Below, piece by piece: positions 1-9,560 of a stretch of DNA of 64,000 nucleotides. The notes under the pieces were generated by a model. That model saw only the letters and a program-made list of their open reading frames with translations. It searched no databases and was not told the origin of the DNA. Each line of letters opens with the position of its first letter. Position 1 is the stretch's first letter. The position numbers and the translations under genes are program-made. Where the stretch lies: assembly GCA_017435865.1 (NCBI GenBank), contig JAFSEF010000130.1, positions 1-64,000 on the forward strand, written 5' to 3'. The DNA comes from Clostridia bacterium (lineage in GTDB: Bacteria > Bacillota > Clostridia > Oscillospirales > Acutalibacteraceae).

Positions 1-195
1 TAAGGAAAAGGATTTCGCCCGTTGCGACGGGCGACAATGGGCTCTGCCCCTTGACCCCGCAAGCTTTTGTGAAAAGCTTGACCAAAACTTTTAATAACTG
101 ACGACAGTCAAAAGTCAGCGATAAACTCCAATTTGATTCTCCACCAAATCACCTGCCTCAGACTTTCCGTAAAGCACATTTTTTTGTCTGTTATC
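1..195. other. Gene-free stretch with a perfect hairpin
   Basis: No credible gene is visible. Positions 60-80 form a perfect 9-bp hairpin (CAAGCTTTT / AAAAGCTTG, loop GTG). The preceding bases 41-58 (GGGCTCTGCCCCTTGACC) read like a GC-rich intergenic repeat, but I cannot count copies elsewhere in the genome. Confidence 0.4.
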
Positions 196-243
196 TTGAC
201 AAAATAAGCATAAAATGGTATGATGGAAGAAATATAAACAGAC
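186..243 (+). promoter_or_regulatory. TetR-family gene promoter inside an inverted repeat
   Basis: TTGACA at 196-201 and TATGAT at 219-224 are separated by 17 bp, a near-consensus sigma-A promoter. It lies between the arms of a 7-bp inverted repeat, GTCTGTT (186-192) and AACAGAC (237-243). The second arm falls near the expected transcription start. The placement suggests an operator, possibly for autorepression by the downstream regulator; that is inference. Confidence 0.7.
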
Positions 244-291
244 TACGGTTCGATTTGATAGACAGAATATTGATAATGAGGAGAAAATACA

Positions 292-984
292 ATGTCAAAC
301 TTCAGAAAAGAAGAAGATTCAAGAGAACTTTACAGACGCGTGCTGACAGCATCCATTGCACTGTTCATCAAAAAAGGCTTTGAAAACACCACCGTCATTG
401 ACATCGCAAATCTGTCCGGTGTTCCGAAAAGCAAAATCATGTACGAGATGAGAAGCAAGGAAGACATTCTTTGCATGCTTGTCACAAAATTCCTTGGCGG
501 AGTTACCAAGGCATCGGACGCTGCAGCCAAAAAGCTGACCGATGATCGTGTCCTGATTTTCATTGCCAATGAAGTGCTGCAGCTGTACATGGCCGAACTG
601 AATGAGGATATGCGTAACCTTTATCTTTCGGGCTATTCCATGCAAAAAACAAGTGAAGAAGTCCTTAAAAGAAGAACCAACATCATGTACGAAACATTTT
701 CGGATATGTTCCGCGGATTTGCACTGAAAGACTTCTATGAAACTGAAATTGCATCCATGGGAATCATGCGTGCGTATATGTCCGTTCCCTGTAATGAGTC
801 TTTCACGATTGAGCAAAAGGCAAAAAGACTTGTCATCATGCTGTTGCGAATTTACAAAGCTGACGAAAAAATTCTGAATGATGCACTTGCTTTCATCGAA
901 AAAATTGACTTTGATTCCCTGGCCAGAAAAACGGTTGAAAGCTTTTTCAGTGAACTTGAAATCAAGGTCAAAGAACTGTCCTGA
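292..984 (+). CDS. TetR/AcrR-family transcriptional regulator
   Basis: A 230-residue protein with an N-terminal three-helix DNA-binding domain (about residues 8-58). The helix-turn-helix reads TVIDIANLSGVPKSKIMYEM and is followed by the SKEDIL segment typical of TetR proteins. The remainder is a helical ligand-binding/dimerisation domain with no recognisable specificity. The ATG follows GAGGAG (278-283) at good spacing. The gene has its own promoter and terminator, so it is monocistronic. Its neighbour, the type III glutamine synthetase gene, has an independent promoter. A role in nitrogen control is possible from position alone, but nothing in the protein shows it. Confidence 0.9.
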   Translation: MSNFRKEEDSRELYRRVLTASIALFIKKGFENTTVIDIANLSGVPKSKIMYEMRSKEDILCMLVTKFLGGVTKASDAAAKKLTDDRVLIFIANEVLQLYMAELNEDMRNLYLSGYSMQKTSEEVLKRRTNIMYETFSDMFRGFALKDFYETEIASMGIMRAYMSVPCNESFTIEQKAKRLVIMLLRIYKADEKILNDALAFIEKIDFDSLARKTVESFFSELEIKVKELS

Positions 985-1031
985 AAACACAGACAACAGT
1001 CGCAAAAAGGCTCATTTCTTTTGCCGTATTA

Positions 1032-1078
1032 ACACCACCGCATTGCAATGATTTTTCATTGTTCTGCGGTGTTTTTTT
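1032..1078 (+). terminator. Rho-independent terminator after the TetR gene
   Basis: An interrupted hairpin pairs ACCGCA with TGCGGT and CAATGA with TCATTG around a TTTT loop, and runs into a seven-T tract. Confidence 0.85.
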
Positions 1079-1112
1079 CGTTGTGCAAAAACGGATTTTG
1101 TCCTGCTTTATC

Positions 1113-1142
1113 TTGACAAAGGCTTTATTTTAATTGTATAAT
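1113..1142 (+). promoter_or_regulatory. glnN promoter
   Basis: TTGACA (1113-1118) and TATAAT (1137-1142) are separated by 18 bp. The promoter lies about 50 bp upstream of the GTG start of the glutamine synthetase gene. No obvious operator palindrome is seen. Confidence 0.8.
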
Positions 1143-1194
1143 AATAAATTGGAATTAATAAATACGAATTGTTTTTTAACAGGAGGCAGCAGCC

Positions 1195-3285
1195 GTGAAC
1201 AAAATTCCCGATATTTTCGGTACTCTCGTTTTCAATGATGAAGCCATGCAGCAGTATATGCCGCAGGATGTTTATATTGCCCTGAAAAAGACCACCGAGG
1301 ACGGTCGCCATCTGGACGGTTCGATCGCTGACAGCGTGGCAGAATCCATGATGAAATGGGCACTTGAACGCGGTGCAACCCATTTTACACACTGGTTTCA
1401 ACCGCTGACGGGAATCACCGCCGAAAAACACGATGCCTTTATTGAACCGGCTCCGGGCGGCAGACTGCTGCTTGAATTTTCGGGTAAAGAACTCATCAAA
1501 GGCGAACCCGATGCTTCCAGTTTTCCGTCAGGCGGTCTGCGTGCAACCTTTGAAGCACGCGGTTACACTGCATGGGATCCCAACTCTTACGCATTCATCA
1601 AGGACAGAACGCTGTGCATCCCCACTGCATTCTGCTCCTACGGCGGTGAAGCACTCGACAAAAAGACGCCGCTGCTGCGTTCCATGGAAGCCATCAATCG
1701 TCAGGGTATGCGTATTCTGAAACTCTTCGGCAGCGATGCCACCCGTATCATCACCACCGCAGGTCCCGAACAGGAATATTTCCTGCTTGACCGCGAGATG
1801 TTCAACAAAAGAAAGGACCTCATCCTTACAGGCAGAACACTGTTCGGTGCCCGTCCTCCAAAGGGACAGGAGCTTGACGACCACTACTTCGGCACCATCA
1901 AACCGCGTGTTGCCGCTTACATGAAAGACCTTGATGAGGAGCTCTGGAAACTCGGCATTTATGCCAAGACCGAGCACAACGAAACCGCACCTGCTCAGCA
2001 TGAGCTTGCACCCGTTTACACACAGACAAATGTTGCAACCGACCACAACCAGCTGACCATGGAAATCATGAAAAAGCTTGCCTACAAACACGGTCTTGTG
2101 TGCCTGCTGCACGAAAAACCCTTTGCAGGTGTCAACGGTTCGGGCAAGCACAACAACCGGTCCATTGCAACCAACACGGGTGTCAACCTGCTTGACCCCG
2201 GTCAGACACCGCAGGACAATGCACAGTTCCTTCTGTTCCTGTGTGCGGTCATCAAAGCTGTGGACGAATACCAGGATCTGCTGCGTGTTTCCGTTGCCTC
2301 CGCAGCGAACGATCACCGTCTGGGTGCAAACGAAGCACCGCCTGCCGTTATTTCCATGTTCCTCGGAGATGAGCTGTCTGCCATCCTGACTGCCATTGAA
2401 AACGGAACCGCCTACGATGCGGCAGAAAAAACGATCCTCAAAGTCGGCGTTCACACCCTGCCCCGTTTCCCGCGTGACAACACCGACCGCAATCGTACCT
2501 CCCCCTTTGCTTTTACAGGTAACAAATTTGAATTCCGTATGCTCGGTTCCACCGCATCCATTGCCGATGCCAACGTCATGATCAACACCACCGTTGCCGA
2601 ATCGCTGCGTGTTTTTGCGGATGAACTCGAAAAGGCAGAAGATTTCCAGACTTCGCTCAACGCACTCATCCGCCGCACCATTCAGAAGCACAAACGCATT
2701 ATTTTCAACGGCAACGGCTATGACGATGCATGGATGCGTGAAGCACAACGCAGAGGTCTGCTGAACCTGCGTACCACCCCCGACTGCATTCCGCACCTGC
2801 TGGACGAAAAGAACGTGCGTATGTTTGCAACCCACGGCGTTTTCACACTCAGCGAGCTGCAATCAAGATATGAGATCATGCTCAACAACTACTGCAAGAT
2901 TCTGCAGATTGAAGCAATGACCATGGTCGAAATGGCACGCAGAGACATTCTGCCTGCGATTGCATCGTATGTATCCGAACTTTGCGAAGGTATTATCAAC
3001 AAAAAAACAGCCATTGCCTGCATCGGCACCTACGAAGAAAAAACCGCCGTACGTCTCACCGAACTCTGTGATGCCGTACTGGCAACCACCGATGCACTGG
3101 ATGCCTGCCTGCAGTACGAAAAGAACATTGCAGGCGTTGCAGCACAGTCCGTTTACAGCCGCGATACGGTTGCTGTTCTCATGGAACAGCTGCGGACTGC
3201 CGCAGATGAAGCAGAAATGCTTATGCCGTCTTCCCGTTGGCCGTTCCCGAGTTATACCGATCTGATTTACAGCGTACGCGACTGA
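1195..3285 (+). CDS. glnN: Type III glutamine synthetase
   Basis: Cytoplasmic ATP-dependent synthesis of glutamine from glutamate and ammonia. At 696 residues it is the size of GSIII, far larger than GSI (about 470). Characteristic GSIII segments are present: [20 protein letters not shown] (about residues 97-116), ARGYTAWDP, the glutamate/ATP site around [28 protein letters not shown], and [12 protein letters not shown]. The start is GTG after AGGAGGCAGC (1181 onward). In the NGSGKHNN block the following residue is Arg (CGG), where I remember Trp in GSIII; this may be natural variation. The downstream secreted-protein gene begins 38 bp later with no terminator between, so read-through is likely. 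Confidence 0.96.
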   Translation: MNKIPDIFGTLVFNDEAMQQYMPQDVYIALKKTTEDGRHLDGSIADSVAESMMKWALERGATHFTHWFQPLTGITAEKHDAFIEPAPGGRLLLEFSGKELIKGEPDASSFPSGGLRATFEARGYTAWDPNSYAFIKDRTLCIPTAFCSYGGEALDKKTPLLRSMEAINRQGMRILKLFGSDATRIITTAGPEQEYFLLDREMFNKRKDLILTGRTLFGARPPKGQELDDHYFGTIKPRVAAYMKDLDEELWKLGIYAKTEHNETAPAQHELAPVYTQTNVATDHNQLTMEIMKKLAYKHGLVCLLHEKPFAGVNGSGKHNNRSIATNTGVNLLDPGQTPQDNAQFLLFLCAVIKAVDEYQDLLRVSVASAANDHRLGANEAPPAVISMFLGDELSAILTAIENGTAYDAAEKTILKVGVHTLPRFPRDNTDRNRTSPFAFTGNKFEFRMLGSTASIADANVMINTTVAESLRVFADELEKAEDFQTSLNALIRRTIQKHKRIIFNGNGYDDAWMREAQRRGLLNLRTTPDCIPHLLDEKNVRMFATHGVFTLSELQSRYEIMLNNYCKILQIEAMTMVEMARRDILPAIASYVSELCEGIINKKTAIACIGTYEEKTAVRLTELCDAVLATTDALDACLQYEKNIAGVAAQSVYSRDTVAVLMEQLRTAADEAEMLMPSSRWPFPSYTDLIYSVRD

Positions 3286-3323
3286 CCTGACCACAGCAGA
3301 ATTTTTACACGGAGGGAAAAAGA

Positions 3324-6197
3324 ATGAAAAAAAGCATCCTTTCTCTGGCATTGTGTATCGGCATTCTGTTCTCTTTTTGTCTGCAGGCATCCGCCTTCGG
3401 ACAGTTCGGCAATAACAACTATAACAATAACTACAACAATTACAATAACTACGGCGAAAACAACAACCGCTTCAACGGCAACTACGAAGAAAACCGCTAC
3501 AACGGCACCTATGAAGACTATCTGAATGACCGCAATCCGTGGAACAACCGTTACCCGAACCGCGGCGACGAAGAACCTACGGAGCCCACCACTGCCGCAC
3601 CGCCGCCCGAAGCCATCAGCGAAGACGGTATGCAGCTGACCTTTGTTGATTCAAACATCGACTACGGTTACAGAATCGTCATTCCTGCCGAATGCGACAA
3701 CGACATCAGCTTTGCGGCAGGCACGCTGCAAAGCATGATTGTGCGTATGACCGGTGTGCTTTTGCCCATTGTGGCCGACACGGAAGCGGAAACAGACCGT
3801 GAACTGTGCATCGGCTTTACCAACCGCACCAAGGAAAATACCGAAACCATCGGACAGAACGGCTTTCTGGTTTACACCGAAAACGAACGCATTTTCCTGC
3901 TCGGCAACGGCAAAAAAGGCACCATCAACGGTGTCTGCACCCTGCTGGAAGATCAGTTCGGCTGCCGTTGGTATGCAGGCGATGCCACCGTGATTCCCAA
4001 ACACAACAAACTGACAATCCCCACAGCCCTGAAACTGCAGGAAAGTGCTTATTTTTCTTACACCGAAACTGTTGCAACGGGCATCACAAGCGAGTTTCAG
4101 ATTTACAACAAACTCACAGGCGGTGCCTACAACACCATTGACGAATCCATTTCCGACACGCTTTATCTGACCACCTGCGACGGTACCCTCGGTACAATTT
4201 TTGCTTCGGCAGACAGTTATTTCGGCAACCATTCCGATTTTTTTGCCCTGTATGAGAATAAACGCAACAAAGGGCAGCTCTGTTTTTCTTCGATGGGTGT
4301 TTACAACATCGTCATGGAAGAAGTCAAAGCACTGCTTGAGCAAAACAAAAAGACCGAAAGCACCCGCATTATCTGCCTGACACTGCAGGACAACGACATT
4401 TCCTGCCAGTGCAGTGCCTGCAAAGCTGCCAATGCAAGTACAGGCACCAACACGGCCTATTATACCTTTATCAACCGCATTTCCTCTGCCCTGCAGACCC
4501 AGGGATATGCAAATGTTAAATTGGAAGCATCCGCCTGTGCAGATGCCATGTATCCCCCGAAATCTCCTCTTGCCGACAATATCATTGTCCGCCTGTATGC
4601 AACAAAACGCTGCTACGGACACACGCTTTCGGAATCCGACTGCAAAGCCAATGCTGACTTTGTAAAGCTTCTGAAAACCTGGCGTGACACTGTCAGCACT
4701 TTGTATGTTGAAATTCCCACCGCCAACCGCACCTATACTTTGGGCATTTTCCCCGACTGGAACACCTTGCCGGGGGATTTGCAGACCTTGTATTATCTCG
4801 GTGTGGACGGTGTGTGTGCATCGGATCCGCCCGAAGCAGATGCCTGCGGTGATGAATTCCGTGCATTGCGTATTTATCTTTACACAAAACTGTTTGCAGA
4901 TCCGTACTGCAACATGGAAATTCTGCAAAAGGAATTCCTTGAACACTGGTACGGTGAAAAATATGAATCCGCCCTGAAACTCCTGCAGCTGCTTGCAAAA
5001 AATGCCGGGGATGCCGACGGACATCTGTTCATTGACAGCACACCCGAAAACACGCTGCAGATGAGCGAAAAAGACATTGAAACCTGCGACAAGTACTGGA
5101 AAGAAATCATGGACGGCTGCATCGACGGCAGGCAGCAAATGCACACCGAATACAGCGAACTGGCATGGCGTTACTGGAAAGCCTACTGCGGTGTCGGTGA
5201 ATTTGCAGACGATAAGGCACCACAGGCTTTCCGCACCCTCGTAAACGATCTCAAGGCTGCAGGTGTCACCCGTCTGAATCTTGAGCAGGACGGTTTTGCC
5301 GTCGGCTATCTCAGTGCGGGTCATTCACCGCAGGAGTGGACAAGCTCGAACTATGACGTTGTGTCCCCCTTTATTTCAATCGCATTCATTCTCTGCACCC
5401 TGCTGACCCTCGGCAGTGCGGTTACGGTATTGGTTTTTGCCATCCGCCGCAGAATTTTCCGTTTCATCATCCCCGTATGGCTGATCGTTGTGCAATGCTT
5501 CATGTTGCCGTGGCACAACGAAAGCTACCTTGCACAGGAAAAAATCGGCCTGCTGCTGACGGGAGCGTTGTTATGCGGCACAGCCGCCGTGCTGACCGCC
5601 TATGCGTACTATGCTTACCATCCGTATGAGTACAAAAGAAGATATCTGCTTTTGTTCCTCATCGGTTTTGTGAGTTCCGCACTCCCCTATTCCGTGCTGT
5701 TGAGTATGCCGACACTGCTCGGCTTCACACGCGAACAGGCTTTTGCACTCGCCTTTGCGGTGCTGCTGATTCACACCGCTGTTACGTCCGTTGTGCTGCT
5801 CATCCGTTTCCTGCAATACTTCCCGTTGCCCGAAGACGTTGCAGAAGAAGCTGAAGAATCCGAAGAATCCGAAAAGACGGAAGAATCTGCACAAAACCCT
5901 GACAGCGAAAAGAACGAAGAACCTGAAAAGCGCGAAGAACCTGAAAAGAGCGAAGAACCTGAAAAGAGCGACGAACCTGAAAAGAGCGAAGAACCTGCCG
6001 ACACGGACAAAGAAGTCGAAGAAACCGCCGCACAGGAAGAAAAAGATCAAAAAGAAACAGAAGCCGAAGCTGATAAAAGCAGCGATTCTTCCGACGAAAA
6101 ACAAAACGAATCCGCAGAAGCAGATGACCAACCTGCCTCTTCTCCGTCAACCGCCGCAGAAGAAACAGTTGAAAAAGAAGAAGTAACAATCGTATAA
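3324..6197 (+). CDS. Large secreted/membrane protein with DUF4838-like domain
   Basis: A 957-residue protein. Residues 1-25 are a signal peptide. Residues 28-75 are extremely rich in Asn and Tyr. A long extracellular region (about 100-675) resembles DUF4838 proteins, found near carbohydrate-active enzymes and often with a GH20-like N-terminal fold; it includes a CxC..C segment (about 353-360). Several membrane segments follow (about 680-830). The last 120 residues are a cytoplasm-sized charged tail with tandem EEPEKS units (nt about 5911-6000). The ATG follows GGAGGG. The function is unknown. The layout suggests a surface glycan-active or glycan-binding protein held by a membrane bundle. It probably shares a transcript with glnN. 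Confidence 0.75.
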   Translation: MKKSILSLALCIGILFSFCLQASAFGQFGNNNYNNNYNNYNNYGENNNRFNGNYEENRYNGTYEDYLNDRNPWNNRYPNRGDEEPTEPTTAAPPPEAISEDGMQLTFVDSNIDYGYRIVIPAECDNDISFAAGTLQSMIVRMTGVLLPIVADTEAETDRELCIGFTNRTKENTETIGQNGFLVYTENERIFLLGNGKKGTINGVCTLLEDQFGCRWYAGDATVIPKHNKLTIPTALKLQESAYFSYTETVATGITSEFQIYNKLTGGAYNTIDESISDTLYLTTCDGTLGTIFASADSYFGNHSDFFALYENKRNKGQLCFSSMGVYNIVMEEVKALLEQNKKTESTRIICLTLQDNDISCQCSACKAANASTGTNTAYYTFINRISSALQTQGYANVKLEASACADAMYPPKSPLADNIIVRLYATKRCYGHTLSESDCKANADFVKLLKTWRDTVSTLYVEIPTANRTYTLGIFPDWNTLPGDLQTLYYLGVDGVCASDPPEADACGDEFRALRIYLYTKLFADPYCNMEILQKEFLEHWYGEKYESALKLLQLLAKNAGDADGHLFIDSTPENTLQMSEKDIETCDKYWKEIMDGCIDGRQQMHTEYSELAWRYWKAYCGVGEFADDKAPQAFRTLVNDLKAAGVTRLNLEQDGFAVGYLSAGHSPQEWTSSNYDVVSPFISIAFILCTLLTLGSAVTVLVFAIRRRIFRFIIPVWLIVVQCFMLPWHNESYLAQEKIGLLLTGALLCGTAAVLTAYAYYAYHPYEYKRRYLLLFLIGFVSSALPYSVLLSMPTLLGFTREQAFALAFAVLLIHTAVTSVVLLIRFLQYFPLPEDVAEEAEESEESEKTEESAQNPDSEKNEEPEKREEPEKSEEPEKSDEPEKSEEPADTDKEVEETAAQEEKDQKETEAEADKSSDSSDEKQNESAEADDQPASSPSTAAEETVEKEEVTIV

Positions 6198-6213
6198 TTT
6201 CCCTGTTTCGGGA

Positions 6214-6251
6214 GAAAAAAACTGCAATCCTTTCGGATTGCAGTTTTTTGT
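6214..6251. terminator. Bidirectional terminator between convergent genes
   Basis: AAAACTGCAATCC pairs with GGATTGCAGTTTT around TTTC. A-rich and T-rich flanks let it serve the plus-strand gene ending at 6197 and the minus-strand gene ending at 6268. Confidence 0.9.
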
Positions 6252-6267
6252 TGTAGCTTATTTTTCG

Positions 6268-7104
6268 TTATTTCTGAATATATCCCTGTGCCAGGAAAAC
6301 CTTGCTGGTCTCACTCATGGAAAGCTGCGAACTCTCATCAGAAAGACCGAGTTCATGCAATGCGGAATAGGTATCATAGGTGTCCACATCGTTGAACGTA
6401 ATGGTAACGGTCAGCAAACTTGTACCGCGGTTGTATTCCACCGTGCAGCAATCATAGGCATCAAAGGCAGCAAAATTTGCACGCAGATTGTTTTCCACAG
6501 CATCCGTTTCTTCTTCGGAGTTGCCGCTGATGGGTACATACAGCGTTTCGACCCACTGTTTGATGGTATCGTTCTTGTAACCGAAGTCAAGACAATAAAT
6601 GATATCGTTTTCAAGCGTGGTGACGAAGCTTTCAGACTCCAAACCGAAGAAAGGAACAAAGTGTACAATGTAAGCCTCATTCAGCACAGCAAAGTATGCA
6701 GGGTTATCCGTCTCTTCTGCGGCAGCTTCCGTGGTTTCGGGTGCGGCAGCTTCGGTGGAATCGTCACCGCCGAACAACGTGTTGCCCTGTGTGGTGATCG
6801 CGGGAAGTGTTTCGTTGTCATTCTGTGTGGAGTTCACAAATACCGTGCTGATTGCCTTACCGATACCGGAAGCGACAAGCAAAACAGCAATCACGATAAT
6901 GACTTTGGCAGCCTTGGAAAGACCTTTTTTGGGCTTTTTGACGGGGTCTTCCGCGGGGGATGCTGCTGCTGCATTATAAGTTTCGTAAAACGGTGCAGCC
7001 TGGGGTTCAGATGCAGCTGCTGCAGGGGCAGCAATCTGTGCACCGCAGTTGGTGCAGAAACGGGTATTGTCGGCAAGCTGTGTGCCGCATTTGGAACAAA
7101 ACAT
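6268..7104 (-). CDS. Zinc-ribbon single-pass membrane protein
   Basis: A 278-residue protein starting with a double-zinc-ribbon-type motif (CSKC at 3-6, CTNC at 17-20). A short Ala/Pro-rich stretch follows, then one membrane helix (about 72-95) and an extracellular region of about 180 residues. That region has a low-complexity Glu/Thr/Ala linker and then an unrecognised mixed alpha/beta domain with a conserved-looking TVEYNRGTSLLTVTITFN segment. Many Firmicutes envelope-stress or surface proteins share this zinc-ribbon/TM/outer-domain plan. ATG after AGGAGAG. The gene lies 31 bp downstream of the GH92 gene on the same strand with no terminator between, so they probably form one operon. Confidence 0.8.
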   Translation of the reverse strand: MFCSKCGTQLADNTRFCTNCGAQIAAPAAAASEPQAAPFYETYNAAAASPAEDPVKKPKKGLSKAAKVIIVIAVLLVASGIGKAISTVFVNSTQNDNETLPAITTQGNTLFGGDDSTEAAAPETTEAAAEETDNPAYFAVLNEAYIVHFVPFFGLESESFVTTLENDIIYCLDFGYKNDTIKQWVETLYVPISGNSEEETDAVENNLRANFAAFDAYDCCTVEYNRGTSLLTVTITFNDVDTYDTYSALHELGLSDESSQLSMSETSKVFLAQGYIQK

Positions 7105-7135
7105 AACTTCTCTCTCCTGTTTTTATTTCTTTTCT

Positions 7136-9442
7136 TCAGAAACCGCCGTTTTCAGCAGGGGTATTGCCCATGACAAACAGCAGCTCACCGCCGTTTACAA
7201 GATCCTCATGCGAAATTCTTGCACTGTCAAGGCGTTCTCCGTTGAGGGTGACACTCTGAATATACACATTTTCGTCTGCCTGATCAACAGCTTTCACTTT
7301 CAGCGTTTTGCCGTTGCCGAGGTCGAGCACTGCACTGTCCACACAGGGGGAACCGATCCAGTATTCGTCCGTACCTGCAACGGGATATACACCGACCGCA
7401 CTCAGCACGTACCATGCACTCAATGTGCCGCCGTCTTCGTTGCCGTCGATACCGTCGGGTGCAGTGGCATAGCGGGTATCCAATGCCCAACGGACATATT
7501 TCTGCGTCTGTGCAGGCTGGCCTGCATCGTTGAAAAGATACGCTGCGTGCAGGTCATGCTCGTTGCCGTGCCAGTAACCCGAGGACGGAATCAGAGCACT
7601 TCTCATGTTATTTGCATCTTCCATAAAACGGGTCAGTTCTTCCGTAAAAGCTTCTTCGCCGCCGTACAGATCGATCAGTGCTGCGGTGTCATAGGGAACC
7701 GCCCACTGCCAGTGACGGGCACCGCCTTCACAGTAACCGTAAGAGAAATCTGTTCCGAGGATATCGTCCACAAAGCTGATCCAGTCTTTCATGAATGTCT
7801 TGCACCAGCTGCCGTCGGCATTCTTTGCACGGAAACACTTGGTTTCGCTGTCCCAGAGGTTGCGGTAGTTTTCGGAACGTGCACGGAAATATGCGGCATC
7901 TTCGGTTTTTCCGAGCTGTTCGGCAAGAACGGAAATGCAGTAATCCGCATAGGCATATTCAAGTGTACGGCTGACACACATTTTGTCCGTCAGGTCGGCA
8001 GGACAATAGCCGTATTCGATGTATTCCTTGAGGAACTGTCTGCCGTCACCGCCACCGAGGTCGGTCATGGCTGCGGTTTTCATGTATTCATAAGCAGCTT
8101 CGGCATCAAAGTCAAAGCCTTTGAGATAGCTTTCGGTCATAACCATATCGGCAGGTGAACCGAACATGGAGTTGGTTTCGCCCGTACCCGAGGGCCAACG
8201 CGGGAATACGGTGTGATGTTCTGCCATGGAAAGCAGGGACTGCACGGTGTTGTTCTGTGCTTCGGGTGCAATGAGTGTCTGCAAAGCGATGACATTGCGG
8301 AACGAATCCCACAGCGACAGGTCGGAAACATAGGTAAATCCGTCTGCATTCTGTGTCACACCGCCAAATGCGGCATATTCACCGTTGACATCGGTATAGG
8401 TGGTGGGCATCAGCACGGAATGATAGAACGCGGTATAGAAATTGCCCTTGACCTTATCCGTTCCTTCGACGGCAATGCGGGAGAACATGTCTTCCCATGT
8501 GTTTCTTGCAACCGCACGGACACCTTCAAAGTCGAGTCCTGCTGTTTCGGCTGCCATGTTTTCGCGTGCATTTTCAACACTGACAAAACTGATGGCAAGC
8601 TTGAGTTCAAGGGCATCGTCCTTGATGTTGCCGAAATTGAAATCCACTGCAAGGTCATCCCCTGCGGCAGCGGTCAGATTTTCGGTTTTTGTGTCACCGT
8701 TGATAATGGTGAACGATGCAAACGGTTTGTTGAACTGAGCAACAAAGTAGGCAGTCAAACCGCCGTAACGGCCTGCAAACTGGGTGGTGACGGTGGATTT
8801 ACCCGTGATTTCACCCGTTGTCGGATCAATGGTCACTTCGCCGCCCTTGGCACTGCCGTTGGGCATGAACGAGGTAACATCCAGATAAATTCTTGCATCT
8901 TTTTTATTGCGGAATGTATAGCGATGTGCACCGACGTGTTCGGTTGCGGTCAGCTCTGCCATACAGCCGATGGAGGGCAGGTTGACAGCATAATAACCTG
9001 CGGTGGCCTGCTCTGCTTCATGCGAGAACACAAGAGCACCTGCTTTTGCACTGCCTGCAGCGGGTGTGACGCGGAAATGTGCCATGTCGGCAGCACCCGT
9101 ACCCGACAGACGGGTATGGCTGAAACCGATGATATGCGTATGCATATAAGAATAGCCGCCGTTTGCCCAGTTGTTGACGAGCTTTTTGCCGCCGATGATA
9201 CCCGTGTCGGGACTCAGTTTGACAGCACCGTAAGGCACCGCAGCACCCGGGAAGGTCATACCGCTCATATAGGGAGTGCCGCCCGTGCCTGTAAAGGGAT
9301 CGACATACTGACCGTAAGCACCTGCATCCAAAGGCGGCATTTCAACTGCATCGGGCAGCTCACCGACTCCGAACAGGGATACAAAAAACACGATCAGGGA
9401 CATAAAGACACTTGTGATGGTGCGGATAACAGCAAACATCAT
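7136..9442 (-). CDS. Secreted GH92-family alpha-mannosidase
   Basis: Predicted calcium-dependent exo-alpha-mannosidase of family GH92. I place the start at the ATG at 9442: AAGGAGGC (complement of 9450-9457) sits 8 nt upstream, giving 768 residues. The N-terminus is a hydrophobic signal or anchor segment. The N-terminal beta domain begins at VDPFTGTGG. The catalytic (alpha/alpha)6 domain has TGETNSMFG with Glu422 at the general-acid position, and GNEDGGTLSAWY near the C-terminus where GH92 has its catalytic acidic pair. It acts outside the cell on alpha-mannosyl termini of N-glycans or mannan. It likely heads an operon with the zinc-ribbon gene. Confidence 0.92.
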   Translation of the reverse strand: MMFAVIRTITSVFMSLIVFFVSLFGVGELPDAVEMPPLDAGAYGQYVDPFTGTGGTPYMSGMTFPGAAVPYGAVKLSPDTGIIGGKKLVNNWANGGYSYMHTHIIGFSHTRLSGTGAADMAHFRVTPAAGSAKAGALVFSHEAEQATAGYYAVNLPSIGCMAELTATEHVGAHRYTFRNKKDARIYLDVTSFMPNGSAKGGEVTIDPTTGEITGKSTVTTQFAGRYGGLTAYFVAQFNKPFASFTIINGDTKTENLTAAAGDDLAVDFNFGNIKDDALELKLAISFVSVENARENMAAETAGLDFEGVRAVARNTWEDMFSRIAVEGTDKVKGNFYTAFYHSVLMPTTYTDVNGEYAAFGGVTQNADGFTYVSDLSLWDSFRNVIALQTLIAPEAQNNTVQSLLSMAEHHTVFPRWPSGTGETNSMFGSPADMVMTESYLKGFDFDAEAAYEYMKTAAMTDLGGGDGRQFLKEYIEYGYCPADLTDKMCVSRTLEYAYADYCISVLAEQLGKTEDAAYFRARSENYRNLWDSETKCFRAKNADGSWCKTFMKDWISFVDDILGTDFSYGYCEGGARHWQWAVPYDTAALIDLYGGEEAFTEELTRFMEDANNMRSALIPSSGYWHGNEHDLHAAYLFNDAGQPAQTQKYVRWALDTRYATAPDGIDGNEDGGTLSAWYVLSAVGVYPVAGTDEYWIGSPCVDSAVLDLGNGKTLKVKAVDQADENVYIQSVTLNGERLDSARISHEDLVNGGELLFVMGNTPAENGGF

Positions 9443-9510
9443 AAAAGAAGCCTCCTTCATGTATACAATCAAATTTATAATAACATATATATAATATTTT
9501 TACAATAGCG

Positions 9511-9545
9511 AAAAATAAAAGAGGGCTGTTTTTACAACCCTCTTT
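9511..9545 (-). terminator. Terminator of the PPC-repeat gene
   Basis: Read on the minus strand, AAAGAGGGTTGT pairs with ACAGCCCTCTTT and is followed by a T-rich tract. Confidence 0.85.
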
Positions 9546-9560
9546 ATCGCGTTTTGTCGT

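Noticed and set aside
319..1005. Long minus-strand open frame across the TetR gene
   Set aside because: Cys/Phe/His-rich translation typical of the reverse strand of a real gene, no ribosome site, and the plus-strand gene has clear domain homology and a promoter.
5571..6131. Phe/Leu-repeat minus-strand frame resembling a repetitive membrane protein
   Set aside because: It is the complement of the EEPEKS repeat in the DUF4838-type gene.
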